NCBI GenBank assembly: GCA_021775455.1
Contig: JAJFHU010000051.1
Span: 18,320 to 82,319, forward strand
Direction of reading: 5' to 3'
DNA from: Hyphomicrobiales bacterium
GTDB taxonomy: Bacteria > Pseudomonadota > Alphaproteobacteria > Rhizobiales > Rhizobiaceae
DNA length: 64,000 bases
This document shows positions 46,268-55,767 of this stretch, piece by piece (position 1 is the first letter of the stretch; each line of letters opens with the position of its first letter). The notes beneath the pieces are model-generated. The model saw only the letters and a list, made by a program, of their open reading frames with translations. It was not told the origin of the DNA and did not search any database. The position numbers and the translations under genes are program-made.

Positions 46268-46462
46268 TCAACTATAATCATCATCCCCGCCTTTGCGAAT
46301 CCCGATCCAGGTTCCGTGATCAGTGGCATTCTTGCTGTCGCGATTGAGGTCTGTGTTTCGTTCGTCGCGTGCGATCGACTTACGGAAAAGCCGAGTGAGC
46401 ATTGCAGCTGCAACAATTATCAACACAGCAACAACAAGGAAGGAAAGGATTATTGTGTCCAT
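46268..46462 (-). CDS. small membrane protein, hypothetical
   Basis: 64 aa. An N-terminal hydrophobic helix (IILSFLVVAVLIIVAAAML) is followed by a basic then acidic polar tail ending GGDDDYS. It lies between gap and the coiled-coil gene on the same strand, 60 bp before the latter. The ribosome site is weak, so the call is moderate. Confidence 0.5.
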   Translation of the reverse strand: MDTIILSFLVVAVLIIVAAAMLTRLFRKSIARDERNTDLNRDSKNATDHGTWIGIRKGGDDDYS

Positions 46463-46567
46463 GATTGAACATTTCTATCCATTTGGCCCAGCAGCAGTAG
46501 GCGGATTGGATTGGGCGTATGGGGCGGGTCGAAGTTGGTTTTTCCCGCGCGTCCCACACAAAAGAGT

Positions 46568-47575
46568 TTACTTGATTAATTTGCCCATCGCCACTGCCGT
46601 ATCAGACATGCGGTTGGAGAAACCCCATTCATTGTCGTACCAGGTCAGGATGCGGCCAAGATTTCCGTCAAGAACCTTGGTTTGATCCTCGCAGAAGTTG
46701 GATGAATGCGGGTCATGGTTGAAATCCATGGAAACCAGCGGCTCAGTTACATAGTCAAGAATACCCTTGAGTTCACCTTTTGAGGCTTTCAGCATTGCCG
46801 CATTGATTTCTTCCGCTGTAATCCGCCGCTTTTTGGAAACGAATTTCAAGTCAACTACCGAAACATTCGGGGTTGGAACACGGATTGAAGACCCGTCGAG
46901 CTTTCCAGCGAGTTTAGGCAGGACCAATCCAACCGCCTTTGCAGCACCGGTTGTAGTCGGGATCATGGACATGGCAGCCGCACGAGCACGATACAAATCC
47001 TTGTGCATCGTATCGAGTGTTGGCTGGTCGCCTGTGTAAGAGTGGATCGTGGTCATGTAGCCTTTTTCAATGCCGAACACCTTGTCCAGAATGTAAGCTA
47101 CTGGAGCCAGGCAGTTGGTCGTGCATGAAGCATTGGAAACAATAAGGTCAGATTTTTTCAGGCTTTTGTGGTTCACACCGTAAACGATGGTTGGAATGTC
47201 ACTGCCCCCCGGTGCAGAAATCAGAACACGTTTGGAACCATTTTCCAGGTGCTGGGAAGCGCCGTCCTTGCTTGCGAAAAAGCCTGTGCATTCCAGAGCG
47301 ATGTCTACGTCATCCCACGGCAATTCTTTCGGATCGCGAATGGCGGTTACGCGGATGGGCCCGCGACCCACATTGATCGTCTTCTTGGTAGTGCGGACTT
47401 TTACCGGAAATTTGCCGTGCACGCTGTCATACTGCAGCAGGTGAGCGTTGGTTTCCACCGGTCCCAGATCGTTGATTGCAACAACTTCAATGTCCTTGCG
47501 TCCTGATTCAATGATTGCTCTTAAAACGTTGCGGCCAATCCGGCCAAATCCATTGATTGCAACTTTAACTGCCAT
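46568..47575 (-). CDS. gap: glyceraldehyde-3-phosphate dehydrogenase, type I
   Basis: 335 aa. [17 protein letters not shown] is the NAD fold, Asp36 in VVAIND favours NAD over [16 protein letters not shown] carries catalytic Cys151, and His178 is in [10 protein letters not shown]. Reversible oxidation of GAP to 1,3-bisphosphoglycerate. It starts 24 bp after the tkt stop and is very likely cotranscribed with it. Confidence 0.97.
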   Translation of the reverse strand: MAVKVAINGFGRIGRNVLRAIIESGRKDIEVVAINDLGPVETNAHLLQYDSVHGKFPVKVRTTKKTINVGRGPIRVTAIRDPKELPWDDVDIALECTGFFASKDGASQHLENGSKRVLISAPGGSDIPTIVYGVNHKSLKKSDLIVSNASCTTNCLAPVAYILDKVFGIEKGYMTTIHSYTGDQPTLDTMHKDLYRARAAAMSMIPTTTGAAKAVGLVLPKLAGKLDGSSIRVPTPNVSVVDLKFVSKKRRITAEEINAAMLKASKGELKGILDYVTEPLVSMDFNHDPHSSNFCEDQTKVLDGNLGRILTWYDNEWGFSNRMSDTAVAMGKLIK

Positions 47576-47599
47576 ATCCGTATCTCCGTAAGGGTGAGC

Positions 47600-49585
47600 C
47601 TAATTCAGGCCTTTCTTTGCAGCCTGCACCAGAGCATCTGCTGTAATACCAAAATGATTGTACAAATCACCTGCTGGCGCCGAGGCACCAAAACCATTCA
47701 TGCCGACAAATGTTCCATCATTGCCGATGAAGCGGTCCCAGCCTTGGCGAATGGCGGCTTCAATTGCAATTTTTACCGGCGTTTCACCAATTATGGATTT
47801 TTGATAGCCTGCACTTTGTTCTTCGAACAATTCAAAGCAGGGCACCGACACGACACGGGTCGGAATTTTGTCTTTTTCAAGTTCCGCCTGAGCTTCAAGG
47901 GCAAGCGAAACTTCTGAACCGGAAGCAAAAATTGTCACCTGGGCATCTGCTGATGCCGGGCTCAATTCGTAGGCGCCGGAACGACAAAGATTGTCTGCAG
48001 AAAATTCAGTCCGAACTGAAGGCAATCCCTGACGCGTGAGTGCAATTGCACTTGGAGTGTTCCTGGCGTCCAGGGCGATCTGCCAACATTCCGCAGTTTC
48101 CGTTGTATCAGCAGGCCGGAATACCATCAGGTTCGGTATGGCTCGCAATGACGCCATATGTTCGACCGGCTGGTGCGTGGGCCCGTCTTCACCCAGACCG
48201 ATTGAATCATGGGTCAACACATGAACTACACGAATACCCATCAGTGCGGCGAGCCTGATTGCGGGTCGGCAATAATCCGAGAATATCAGGAAGCCACCTG
48301 AGTAAGGCAGCAAACCACCGTGCAGTGCCATACCATTCATCGCAGCAGCCATACCGTGTTCACGAATTCCATAGTGGATGTAACGGCCGGAATAATCTTC
48401 TGCTGAAAAAATTTCGGTCTGACTGGTCTTGGTGTTGTTGGAACCAGTTAGATCCGCCGAACCGCCTACAGTTTCCGGAACGATACCGTTGATAACCTCA
48501 AGAACGGCTTGCGAAGATTGGCGGGTTGCCAGCTTCGGCTGTTCCTTGGCCAGTTTCTTTTTCAGTTTTTGTATTTCTGCATCCAGTTTGGCCGGAATTT
48601 CATTGCGTAGCCGGCGCTCAAATTCACCGCGCTTTTCCAGTTCAAGAGCATCGAAACGCTTTTCCCACGCCTTTCGTTCCTTGCAACTGTTCAGTCCGGC
48701 AATACGCCAGGCATCCAGGACATCTTCTGGAATTTTGAACGGCTTGGCATCCCATCCAAGTCCTTTGCGTATCAGGGTAATCTCATCTTCGCCCATTGGA
48801 GCGCCATGAGCTCCTGCAGTCCCTGCCTTGTTTGGGGAGCCGAAGCCAATTGTCGTATTGCAGGCGATCATGGTAGGTTGATCGCTTTCTTTGGCTGATG
48901 TCAGTGCCTGGGCAATTTCATCAGGATTGTGCCCGTCAATTTGCAGGGTATTCCATCCACTGGCCTGGAACCTGGCGCTTTGATCAGTGGAATCTGAAAG
49001 AGAAAGCGGGCCGTCGATTGAGATGTTGTTATCATCCCACAAAACGATCAGTTTATTCAATTTCAGATGACCAGCCAACGAGATTGCTTCCTGGCTGATT
49101 CCTTCCATCAAACATCCATCGCCAACGAGGCAATAGGTATTGTGGTTCACGATACCATCGCCAAATTCCGCATTTAACTTGCGCTCGGCGATTGCCATTC
49201 CAACTGCATTGGCAAGACCCTGACCGAGGGGCCCGGTTGTGGTTTCAATTCCGGCTGCATGTCCGTATTCCGGGTGACCGGCAGTGTTGGAACCCAGTTG
49301 GCGAAAGTTCTTTATCTGTTTGAGGTCAATATCCTCATAACCCAGCAAATACAGGAGGGAATAAAGCAGCATCGATCCGTGGCCGGCAGAAAGGACAAAG
49401 CGATCCCGATTGGGCCAGTCCGGGTGCTTCGGATCAAAATTCATGAATTGGGTAAACAGGACGGTCGCGACGTCGGCTGCTCCCATGGGCATTCCCGGAT
49501 GCCCGGAATTGGCTTTTTGTACCGCATCCATAGAGAGGAAGCGGATGGCATTTGCCATATCGGCATGGTTATTTTTATTGGTCAT
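47600..49585 (-). CDS. tkt: transketolase
   Basis: 661 aa from the ATG at 49585 ([20 protein letters not shown]); the frame is open 42 nt more. [20 protein letters not shown] and [20 protein letters not shown] bind TPP and Mg, [20 protein letters not shown] is the pyrimidine-binding part, and the C-terminal domain is complete. Moves two-carbon ketol units in the pentose phosphate pathway. First gene of the tkt-gap set, divergent from DUF4164-zapA. Confidence 0.96.
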   Translation of the reverse strand: MTNKNNHADMANAIRFLSMDAVQKANSGHPGMPMGAADVATVLFTQFMNFDPKHPDWPNRDRFVLSAGHGSMLLYSLLYLLGYEDIDLKQIKNFRQLGSNTAGHPEYGHAAGIETTTGPLGQGLANAVGMAIAERKLNAEFGDGIVNHNTYCLVGDGCLMEGISQEAISLAGHLKLNKLIVLWDDNNISIDGPLSLSDSTDQSARFQASGWNTLQIDGHNPDEIAQALTSAKESDQPTMIACNTTIGFGSPNKAGTAGAHGAPMGEDEITLIRKGLGWDAKPFKIPEDVLDAWRIAGLNSCKERKAWEKRFDALELEKRGEFERRLRNEIPAKLDAEIQKLKKKLAKEQPKLATRQSSQAVLEVINGIVPETVGGSADLTGSNNTKTSQTEIFSAEDYSGRYIHYGIREHGMAAAMNGMALHGGLLPYSGGFLIFSDYCRPAIRLAALMGIRVVHVLTHDSIGLGEDGPTHQPVEHMASLRAIPNLMVFRPADTTETAECWQIALDARNTPSAIALTRQGLPSVRTEFSADNLCRSGAYELSPASADAQVTIFASGSEVSLALEAQAELEKDKIPTRVVSVPCFELFEEQSAGYQKSIIGETPVKIAIEAAIRQGWDRFIGNDGTFVGMNGFGASAPAGDLYNHFGITADALVQAAKKGLN

Positions 49586-49714
49586 ATAATCTCGCAGAAT
49601 GGACTCTAAAATGGTACGGAAAACCAACTGGCTAATTTACAGCATTTTTGGCTTACCGATAGTTTCAGGCCAGACGGATATCTGCTCCAGTTTTTCCCGA
49701 CAGGCTCTTAGCAG

Positions 49715-49789
49715 TTGACGCGCCAGAGTCAATGGATTGTGGCTCTAACAGTGCTTATCGCCATTCAACCTGTGGGTTTCCATCCACAG
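49715..49789. promoter_or_regulatory. inverted repeats in the tkt/zapA divergent region
   Basis: TTGAC-N8-GTCAA (49715-49732) and CCTGTGG-N8-CCACAGG (49768-49789) are both perfect. They lie in the 389-bp gene-free stretch between the tkt start (49585) and the DUF4164 start (49975). They may be operator sites for tkt or the zapA operon; no regulator can be named. Confidence 0.35.
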
Positions 49790-49814
49790 GATTGGCAATA
49801 ATTTAGACGTTGTG

Positions 49815-49843
49815 TTGACTGTATCTTCGTGTGAAGCCTAATG
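49815..49843 (+). promoter_or_regulatory. candidate promoter for DUF4164-zapA
   Basis: TTGACT, a 17-nt spacer and CTAATG. The -35 is good and the -10 poor, so the call is tentative. It would give a leader of about 125 nt. Confidence 0.35.
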
Positions 49844-49974
49844 TTATCACGCTAACCGCTTGACCATAGGGTGATTCGTGGTTGGTAGCGGGTAAATCCT
49901 GTAGGGCCTTGGGGGTTGAGTGTCGTATGAATCTGCAGTTTTCGCGGCAGGTTTTAGTGTTTGTGAGTGAACGA

Positions 49975-50259
49975 ATGTCTGATAGCAACCCCATAGCGGC
50001 ATCTGTTGATCGCCTTGCAAAAGCAGTGGAATCCCTTGAAAACTCCGTTTTCGCGAAATTGGACAATGATGATACGTTTCGGGATGCTGAAGCTGAAGTG
50101 CAACGTATGGGAGCCGACCGGGTCAGGCTTGCGCAGTCGCTGGATGAAGCTGAAAAGCGGTCGCAATTGCTGGCCCATACCAATAAGGAAGTGTCGCGCA
50201 GGCTTGTAGATGCAATGGAGTCGATCCGATCGGTTCTTGAGCGTGAAAACAGCGGATAG
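49975..50259 (+). CDS. DUF4164 family protein
   Basis: 94 aa from the ATG at 49975 (MSDSNPIAASVDRLAKAVES); the frame is open further upstream but homologues are short. Entirely helical coiled coil (ESLENSVFAKL, RVRLAQSLDEAEKRSQLLAH). DUF4164 genes precede zapA in many Hyphomicrobiales, suggesting a role around the division ring; this is inference. It is 33 bp before zapA. Confidence 0.83.
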   Translation: MSDSNPIAASVDRLAKAVESLENSVFAKLDNDDTFRDAEAEVQRMGADRVRLAQSLDEAEKRSQLLAHTNKEVSRRLVDAMESIRSVLERENSG

Positions 50260-50292
50260 ACTGTTCAGGCTTATTTGGAGGGGAGAACCACC

Positions 50293-50685
50293 GTGCCTTC
50301 GGTTAGTGTAACGATAAACGGCAAGTCCTATCGAATGGCTTGCGATGAGGGTCAGGAAGCTCATTTGCAGGAGCTTGCAGCCAGCTTTAACCAATATGTG
50401 GAACATCTGAAAAATTCGTTTGGGGAAATAGGGGACCAGCGTCTAACCGTGATGGCCGGAGTAATGGTTACAGATGAGCTTTATGAGCTTCGCAAGAAAA
50501 TAGACGGGTTGGAAGCCCAATTGAAAGATCTCAAGAAAAGCCGCGACAATGCTATCGACATGCAGGATGACTTACAAAAGGAAATTGCCGAGAAGATTGG
50601 TAAAGCAGCCGAAAAAATTGAAACTCTTGCAGTCAAGCTCACAAATGGCGGTGGTGGAGACTCTTCCACAAAAACCGCTGGCTAA
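50293..50685 (+). CDS. zapA: cell division protein ZapA
   Basis: 130 aa from the GTG at 50293, about 10 nt after GGAGGGGAG; a TTG 18 nt earlier is unlikely. SVTINGKSYRMACDEGQEAH and RLTVMAGVMVTDELYELRKK are the ZapA dimer head and helix, and the C-terminal coiled coil is long. Bundles FtsZ filaments at the septum. Followed by 6S RNA and ygfA, the conserved alphaproteobacterial order. Confidence 0.9.
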   Translation: MPSVSVTINGKSYRMACDEGQEAHLQELAASFNQYVEHLKNSFGEIGDQRLTVMAGVMVTDELYELRKKIDGLEAQLKDLKKSRDNAIDMQDDLQKEIAEKIGKAAEKIETLAVKLTNGGGGDSSTKTAG

Positions 50686-50714
50686 TCCGTCAAGCTAATC
50701 CTATATACATGTCC

Positions 50715-50872
50715 GGCGTGCTGCCTGGTTCGACAGGCCAACAATACTCGGGGCCTTAATGATCTTGAAGGGAGCTGTCCCTGATCTCGCCCGTGGGCTT
50801 GGTCATCACGGCGCCCACCTACTATGTAGGTTCCCGGGATCGTCAAGTGTCTGACGGCCAAGGTGGCTCGCT
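50715..50872 (+). ncRNA. ssrS: 6S RNA
   Basis: Recognised by sequence and place: after zapA and before ygfA. The core CTTGAAGGGAGCTGTCCCTG and CACGGCGCCCACCTACTATG match rhizobial 6S RNA. The ends pair (GGCG-T-GCTGCC with GGTGGC-T-CGCT), and a long interrupted hairpin with a central bubble can form. A TATATA -10 lies at 50702-50707. 6S RNA binds housekeeping RNA polymerase and mimics an open promoter in stationary phase. The ends are set from pairing, to within a few bases. Confidence 0.92.
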
Positions 50873-50902
50873 TTCGCATTTTGGGCAATGTGGCATGGGT
50901 TT

Positions 50903-51484
50903 ATGGAATTTCGTGAAAAGAAAAAAATACTGCGTGAGGAGACCCTGGCAAAACGGGACTCACTGAGTAAAGATGAGCGCGAGGAAATGAGCACGTCTGC
51001 TTGTTGCCATGGTAAAGCGGTAATCCAGTTCGAACCCGGCGCAAACATATCCGGATTTTTCCCAATAAGATCAGAGATTGATCCACGTTCTTTGATGGAT
51101 GCGCTTGCCAAAAGGGGTGCGCGTATTTGCTTGCCGGTTGTCCTTGATCGTGAAACAATTTGCTTCAGGGAACTGGTACCCGGAATGAAACTGGTCAATA
51201 CCGGCTTTGGAACCAAAGGCCCCCCAGAAGATGCAGCAGTGTTGGATCCACAGATTTTAATCATGCCGATGTCCGTATTTGATAAGCAGGGTGGCAGGAT
51301 CGGGTATGGAGCAGGTCATTATGACCGTGCAATCGCGCGGTTGATTGACAAGGGTATCAAGCTGCAACTGATTGGCATGGCATTCGACTGCCAACGCATT
51401 GACTCAGTGCCGGTTGAAGCTCACGATCAACCGCTAAATGCAGTTATCACCGAGTCTGGCTATTGGCCAGTGGAAAGCGCCTAG
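50903..51484 (+). CDS. ygfA: 5-formyltetrahydrofolate cyclo-ligase
   Basis: 193 aa from MEFREKKKILREETLAKRDS (ATG at 50903; an ATG 15 nt earlier is possible). GFFPIRSEIDPRSLMDALA and the GGRIGYGAGHYDRAIARL nucleotide/substrate loop are diagnostic. Converts 5-formyl-THF to 5,10-methenyl-THF with ATP. It starts 30 nt after the 6S RNA and may come from 6S RNA read-through, as reported in other proteobacteria. Confidence 0.94.
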   Translation: MEFREKKKILREETLAKRDSLSKDEREEMSTSACCHGKAVIQFEPGANISGFFPIRSEIDPRSLMDALAKRGARICLPVVLDRETICFRELVPGMKLVNTGFGTKGPPEDAAVLDPQILIMPMSVFDKQGGRIGYGAGHYDRAIARLIDKGIKLQLIGMAFDCQRIDSVPVEAHDQPLNAVITESGYWPVESA

Positions 51485-51489
51485 CCGAT

Positions 51490-52305
51490 ATGAGGCTTTT
51501 GTTCCTGGGAGATATGGTCGGAAAATCCGGTCGTGAGGCGGTCTGGAATCAACTCCCGGATCTGGTGGAAACACTCAAGACCGATTTTGTCATTGTAAAC
51601 GGCGAGAATGCGGCTGGCGGTTTTGGTATTACCAAGGAAATTTTCCAAAATACCCTGGATGCTGGTGCTGATGTGGTAACCACTGGCAATCACGTCTGGG
51701 ATCAGAAAGAAGCGTTGAGCTTTGCCCCTTACGAAGAACGTTTTCTGCGTCCGGCCAATTATCCCAAGGGAACTCCAGGATTGGGTTCGAATATCTACGA
51801 TGCCAGGAACGGTGCACGGGTAATGGTCATGAACCTCATGGGGCGGGTGTTCATGCATCCTGAACTCGACGATCCCTTCGCCTGTGTTTCGGAGCAACTG
51901 GAAACCATTGAACTGGGTAAGACCGTTGATGTGATTTTTATCGACATGCATGCGGAAGCCACATCAGAAAAAATGTGCATGGCTCATTATCTGGATGGAA
52001 AAGTATCCGCCGTCGTCGGCACGCACACACATTGCCCAACAGCAGATCACCAGATCCTTGACGGTAGAACGGCCTATATCTCTGATGCCGGAATGTGTGG
52101 AGACTATAATTCTTCGCTTGGAATGGATGTAGAGGAGCCGATCAATCGTTTTGTTACGAAAGTATCGCGGGGAAAATTTGAACCGGCAACCGGACCGGCT
52201 ACAATATCTGGGGTTGGCGTTGAAATTGACGATTCAACCGGTTTGGCGATTACCATTCAACCGCTGCGACTTGGGCCGCGTCTTGACAATGTGATGCCCT
52301 GGTAA
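51490..52305 (+). CDS. YmdB-type metallophosphoesterase (TIGR00282)
   Basis: 271 aa from MRLLFLGDMVGKSGREAV. Metal ligands: LFLGDMVG (Asp), VNGENAAGG (Asn/Glu), TTGNHVWDQKE (Asn, His), FIDMHAEATSEK (His) and VGTHTHCPTADH (His-x-His). The family includes Bacillus YmdB, a cyclic-nucleotide phosphodiesterase. The true substrate is unknown. It starts 5 bp after ygfA. Confidence 0.92.
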   Translation: MRLLFLGDMVGKSGREAVWNQLPDLVETLKTDFVIVNGENAAGGFGITKEIFQNTLDAGADVVTTGNHVWDQKEALSFAPYEERFLRPANYPKGTPGLGSNIYDARNGARVMVMNLMGRVFMHPELDDPFACVSEQLETIELGKTVDVIFIDMHAEATSEKMCMAHYLDGKVSAVVGTHTHCPTADHQILDGRTAYISDAGMCGDYNSSLGMDVEEPINRFVTKVSRGKFEPATGPATISGVGVEIDDSTGLAITIQPLRLGPRLDNVMPW

Positions 52306-52369
52306 GCGGGAGCTGCCGGTATATTAGAAAGCGATGAGGTTATTTGTAACGTAATATGGGAGCAGCCCA

Positions 52370-53032
52370 ATGGATGGATTTGAATTTGGCGGGTTCCCGG
52401 ATGAAACTCTCGGGTTTCTTGAAGACTTGAAAGCCAACAATAACCGCGAGTGGTTTTCTGAAAACAAAAAAACTTACGAACAGGCCGTAAAGAACCCTGC
52501 GCAACAATTCTGCAACAATATGTGTGAGGCGCTAGGGGCACTTTCGGACAAGCCGCATAAATCGAAAACTTTCAGGATCAATCGTGATATTCGGTTTTCC
52601 AAGGACAAAACCCCCTACAATGCGCACTTGCACATCATGTTTATGCCGCAAACACCGGGTCGTCTGCCTGCTGCATGGTTTTTCGGGCTGGAACCGGGAA
52701 AACTCACCTTGGGTGCGGGCGCTTTCAAGTTTGAAGGCCAAACACTGGATGATTATCGCAGGCGCGTTGTAAACGAAGATGGTGAAGTGCTTGAAAAGCT
52801 GGTTGCTGGCCTGCAATCCGGTGGAGCCCGGCTTAATGAGCCGCCGCTCAAGAGGGTTCCCTCCGGCTATTCAAAAGATCATCCAAGGGAAGCTCTGCTG
52901 CGGCGCAAGGGTTTGGCATTCTGGCTGGACATGGAAGATGTATCTTGTGTCATGAATCCGGGAGCAGTGAAAAACTGCATTGCTGAATTCAGAAAGTTGA
53001 AGCCCGTCTTTGACTGGATGATTGATGGGTAA
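52370..53032 (+). CDS. DUF2461 family protein
   Basis: 220 aa. [40 protein letters not shown] and a [20 protein letters not shown] stretch are the DUF2461 (TIGR02453) signature. Cytosolic, function unknown. GGGAG lies about 9 nt before the ATG. It is followed by a 233-bp gap before yebC in which I see no gene. Confidence 0.9.
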   Translation: MDGFEFGGFPDETLGFLEDLKANNNREWFSENKKTYEQAVKNPAQQFCNNMCEALGALSDKPHKSKTFRINRDIRFSKDKTPYNAHLHIMFMPQTPGRLPAAWFFGLEPGKLTLGAGAFKFEGQTLDDYRRRVVNEDGEVLEKLVAGLQSGGARLNEPPLKRVPSGYSKDHPREALLRRKGLAFWLDMEDVSCVMNPGAVKNCIAEFRKLKPVFDWMIDG

Positions 53033-53265
53033 AGAGGCCTGGTCCGATTAAACATCTGGATAAAATTCTTGCCACTTTGCAACAAGAGCACTTTAATTTC
53101 CGTCCGGCTGGATTTCGAAGGCAAGGTCTTCTGTCCCGGCTTCAAACCAGGGCTGGACGAACCGTGTTCCAGGTGGTTATAAGCAGCCAAATTTCCGGGC
53201 ATTTGAAACTCAGTTCTGCGCCGGATACCAGTTGGTTACGAACCGGGCAACAAGAGAGGTGGGCC

Positions 53266-54018
53266 ATGGCAGGCCATTCAAAATTCAAGAACATCATGCA
53301 CCGAAAGGGGCGGGCCGATGCAGCGCGATCAAAGCTCTTTTCGCGTCTATCGAAGGAAATAACGGTCGCCGTGAAGATGGGTGGTGGTGTAATTGATCCC
53401 GACATGAACCCGCGCTTGCGTCTGGCAGTCCAGAATGCCAAGGGCCAGTCAATGCCGAAGGACAACATCCAGCGTGCCATGAACAAGGGTGTTGGCGGCG
53501 AGGACGAAGACTACAAGGAAATTCGGTACGAAGGATATGGCCCCGGCGGCGTGGCCGTGATTGTTGAATGTCTTACTGACAATCTTAACCGTTCGGCATC
53601 CAATGTTCGCGCCGCATTTACAAAGAACGGCGGTCAACTGGGGGAGACCGGATCGGTTTCCTTTATGTTCGATCGCATGGGTGAGGTCACGTATAAATCA
53701 GATGCTGGTGATGAGGACACTATCATGGAAGCGGCCATCGAAGCCGGTGCTGAAGATGTTTCCTCCGATGAAGACGGACACACAATTCTTTGCGGCTTTG
53801 AAGATTTGGGCGAAGTAGCAAGGGCACTTGAAGCGTCAATTGGTGAACCGGATAGTGTGAACACAATCTGGAAACCGCAAAACAATACGCCAATTGATGA
53901 AGAAAAAGCCCAGACCTTGCTGAAATTACTGGACGCCCTGGAAGAAGACGATGATGTGCAAAATGTCTACTCGAATTTCGAGATAGACGATGAGGTAATG
54001 GCGCGGCTTTCAGTTTAA
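53266..54018 (+). CDS. yebC: YebC/PmpR-family regulatory protein
   Basis: 250 aa from [20 protein letters not shown] (ATG at 53266, AGAGG upstream); the frame is open 189 nt more but homologues begin here. [20 protein letters not shown] and [20 protein letters not shown] are diagnostic. Family members act as transcriptional regulators or, as shown more recently, as ribosome-rescue factors for proline-rich stalls. It often lies next to ruvC, as here. Its 3' end overlaps the opposite TauE/SafE gene by 4 nt. Confidence 0.94.
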   Translation: MAGHSKFKNIMHRKGRADAARSKLFSRLSKEITVAVKMGGGVIDPDMNPRLRLAVQNAKGQSMPKDNIQRAMNKGVGGEDEDYKEIRYEGYGPGGVAVIVECLTDNLNRSASNVRAAFTKNGGQLGETGSVSFMFDRMGEVTYKSDAGDEDTIMEAAIEAGAEDVSSDEDGHTILCGFEDLGEVARALEASIGEPDSVNTIWKPQNNTPIDEEKAQTLLKLLDALEEDDDVQNVYSNFEIDDEVMARLSV

Positions 54019-54788
54019 CGCAGAACGCTATCCAGAATCGGCAGTGAAGTGACTGCCGCTATCAAAATCATCACAAAAGCCACGTTTCGGTAGGTTTTAT
54101 CACTTGCACTGGCAAAAAAATGCGTGCCGATAAACATCCCGATTATGTAACCGGGCGTGCACAGAACAGCCCGCCACAGAGCTTCCCATGTGTAAATGCC
54201 GCCAAACAGGTAACCCGCGATGATGAACAGATCGGTTATGAAGAGATAGTAGATCATGTTGGCTCGCACGGTGGCCGCCTTTGCCGCAGAAGCGAGCCAG
54301 TAAACAAGGACAGCGGGGCCAGGCAGGGCTGCCGATGCGCCCATAAAGCCGCCAACCCCGCCGACACTGACGGATACCGCCGCATTGCGGGTGCCCCGAT
54401 ACTTCCAGCCTGACCGGAGAATGAAGACTGCGGTCAATATACTGATTGATATGAACCAGCGAATGGCCGTCGGATCTCCACTTTTGAGGACCCAAACGCC
54501 AAGCGGAACCAGCATGGCATATCCCATGATAACGGGAATGAGTTCACGCCAGTTTACATGCCTGCGGGATTGCCAGACGAGTGCAAGCGTTGGAAAGGCA
54601 TCCATAATGGAAATCATCGCCAAGGCCATTGGTGGGCCGAAGAAAGCTGCGGCCGATGGACCGATGATCATCCCTGATCCAAATCCGGAAAAGCCGCGCA
54701 CGATACCGGTCACGAACACGATCAAAATGATAATAATCATGGTACGTTCACCCAACAAGGGCATGATTGTGTGTGAAACCTGCTCCAT
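54015..54788 (-). CDS. TauE/SafE family permease
   Basis: 257 aa, about eight membrane helices. [20 protein letters not shown] is the first conserved repeat and [20 protein letters not shown] the second. The family exports sulfite, sulfoacetate or similar anions; the substrate here is unknown. A later ATG at residue 17 is possible. It is inserted in opposite orientation between yebC and ruvC. Confidence 0.88.
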   Translation of the reverse strand: MEQVSHTIMPLLGERTMIIIILIVFVTGIVRGFSGFGSGMIIGPSAAAFFGPPMALAMISIMDAFPTLALVWQSRRHVNWRELIPVIMGYAMLVPLGVWVLKSGDPTAIRWFISISILTAVFILRSGWKYRGTRNAAVSVSVGGVGGFMGASAALPGPAVLVYWLASAAKAATVRANMIYYLFITDLFIIAGYLFGGIYTWEALWRAVLCTPGYIIGMFIGTHFFASASDKTYRNVAFVMILIAAVTSLPILDSVLR

Positions 54789-54918
54789 GAACCCTTGCGA
54801 ATGCTCCAGCCAACCGAAGCGGCCATCTTAAAGAGAATTTCGAACCGTGTTGGGTCCAGCGGCGCAAATCGGGAACTATTACTAGTACCAGATTCCCGCC
54901 GGACATAAAGTGTTATTT

Positions 54919-54933
54919 GTTTCTGTTTTGTTC
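54919..54933 (+). promoter_or_regulatory. LexA-box-like site upstream of ruvC
   Basis: GTTT-N7-GTTC differs by one base from the alphaproteobacterial LexA site GTTC-N7-GTTC. It lies 45 bp before the ruvC start, where an SOS operator is expected. Confidence 0.5.
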
Positions 54934-54977
54934 ACTTTTGCCGTGCAACTTGTTTTGCGGAACGGTAAGGTGATTTC

Positions 54978-55487
54978 ATGAGGGAAACGATTCGCATCAT
55001 CGGCATTGATCCCGGATTGCAGTGCACAGGTTGGGGTGTGATTGAATCGTGCGGTTCAACGCTGACCTTTATTTCCGCCGGAACGCTGAAATCTGATCCA
55101 AAGGCGGAATTGGCAAGCCGGTTATGTCAGTTGCATGAAGGTCTCCACGAAGCACTGGACAATCATAAACCGGATGAGGCTGCCGTTGAACAGACATTTG
55201 TCAACAAGGGTGCTTCATCAACGCTGAAATTGGGGCAGGCCCGTGGAATCGCTTTGCTGGTCCCTGCGCGAGCCGGTCTGACTGTTGCCGAATACGCGCC
55301 AAACCAGGTGAAAAAATCAGTCATTGGTGTTGGACATGGAGACAAGAACCAGATCAAGCTGATGGTCAAGATGCTGCTTCCCAAGGCGCAATTTGATTCC
55401 GACGATGCAGCAGATGCATTGGCAATTGCGATCTGTCATGCTCATTGCCGAAAGAGCAGTGATTTGAAAATTGCCGCATCATTCTAG
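54978..55487 (+). CDS. ruvC: Holliday junction endodeoxyribonuclease RuvC
   Basis: 169 aa. The catalytic carboxylates Asp11, Glu71, Asp143 and Asp146 have the same spacing as the known RuvC set. [36 protein letters not shown] and [14 protein letters not shown] are the three active-site blocks. Cuts Holliday junctions together with RuvAB. The stop codon TAG lies within the CTAG target duplication of the element that follows, so the C-terminus appears intact but the operon is interrupted. Confidence 0.96.
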   Translation: MRETIRIIGIDPGLQCTGWGVIESCGSTLTFISAGTLKSDPKAELASRLCQLHEGLHEALDNHKPDEAAVEQTFVNKGASSTLKLGQARGIALLVPARAGLTVAEYAPNQVKKSVIGVGHGDKNQIKLMVKMLLPKAQFDSDDAADALAIAICHAHCRKSSDLKIAASF

Positions 55488-55748
55488 GGTCAGGACCCAT
55501 TAATTAATGCAAAATGGTGGGCGGGAATTTGGCTGGATGACAGGCGTGAATGCGCAGGAAACCATAAGGTTTGCAAGCATTCACAACGCATCAGGCGGGC
55601 AAATTCACCCCATCCAGAGGACGCGTACCATGACTTCGAACTACTTTATCAAAACTCTCAACCGGGGGATGAACCCCGCTTTTCAAGCTTTTCCTCGTAT
55701 TTCTCGTCATGTCATGCGCCATTTTACGTTAATTAACGGGTCCTGACC
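55488..55748. mobile_element. miniature inverted-repeat transposable element (MITE), 261 bp
   Basis: Terminal inverted repeats of 30 bp, 27 identical, starting GGTCAGGACCC at each end and flanked by CTAG on both sides (55484-55487 and 55749-55752) as a 4-bp target duplication. No transposase frame fits inside. Each terminal repeat contains a perfect 12-bp palindrome, CATTAATTAATG on the left and CGTTAATTAACG on the right. A CTAG duplication is compatible with an IS5-group (YTAR) transposase acting in trans; this is inference. Confidence 0.85.
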
Positions 55749-55767
55749 CTAGTTTTTGGACAGGTTG

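Noticed and set aside
53077..53265. Upstream in-frame extension of yebC (63 codons)
   Set aside because: YebC proteins start [10 protein letters not shown], the ATG at 53266 has a good AGAGG, and the extension is not family-like.
55507..55746. 79-codon plus-strand frame inside the MITE
   Set aside because: It runs into the right terminal repeat, has no transposase-like motif and ends at the repeat; chance frame.
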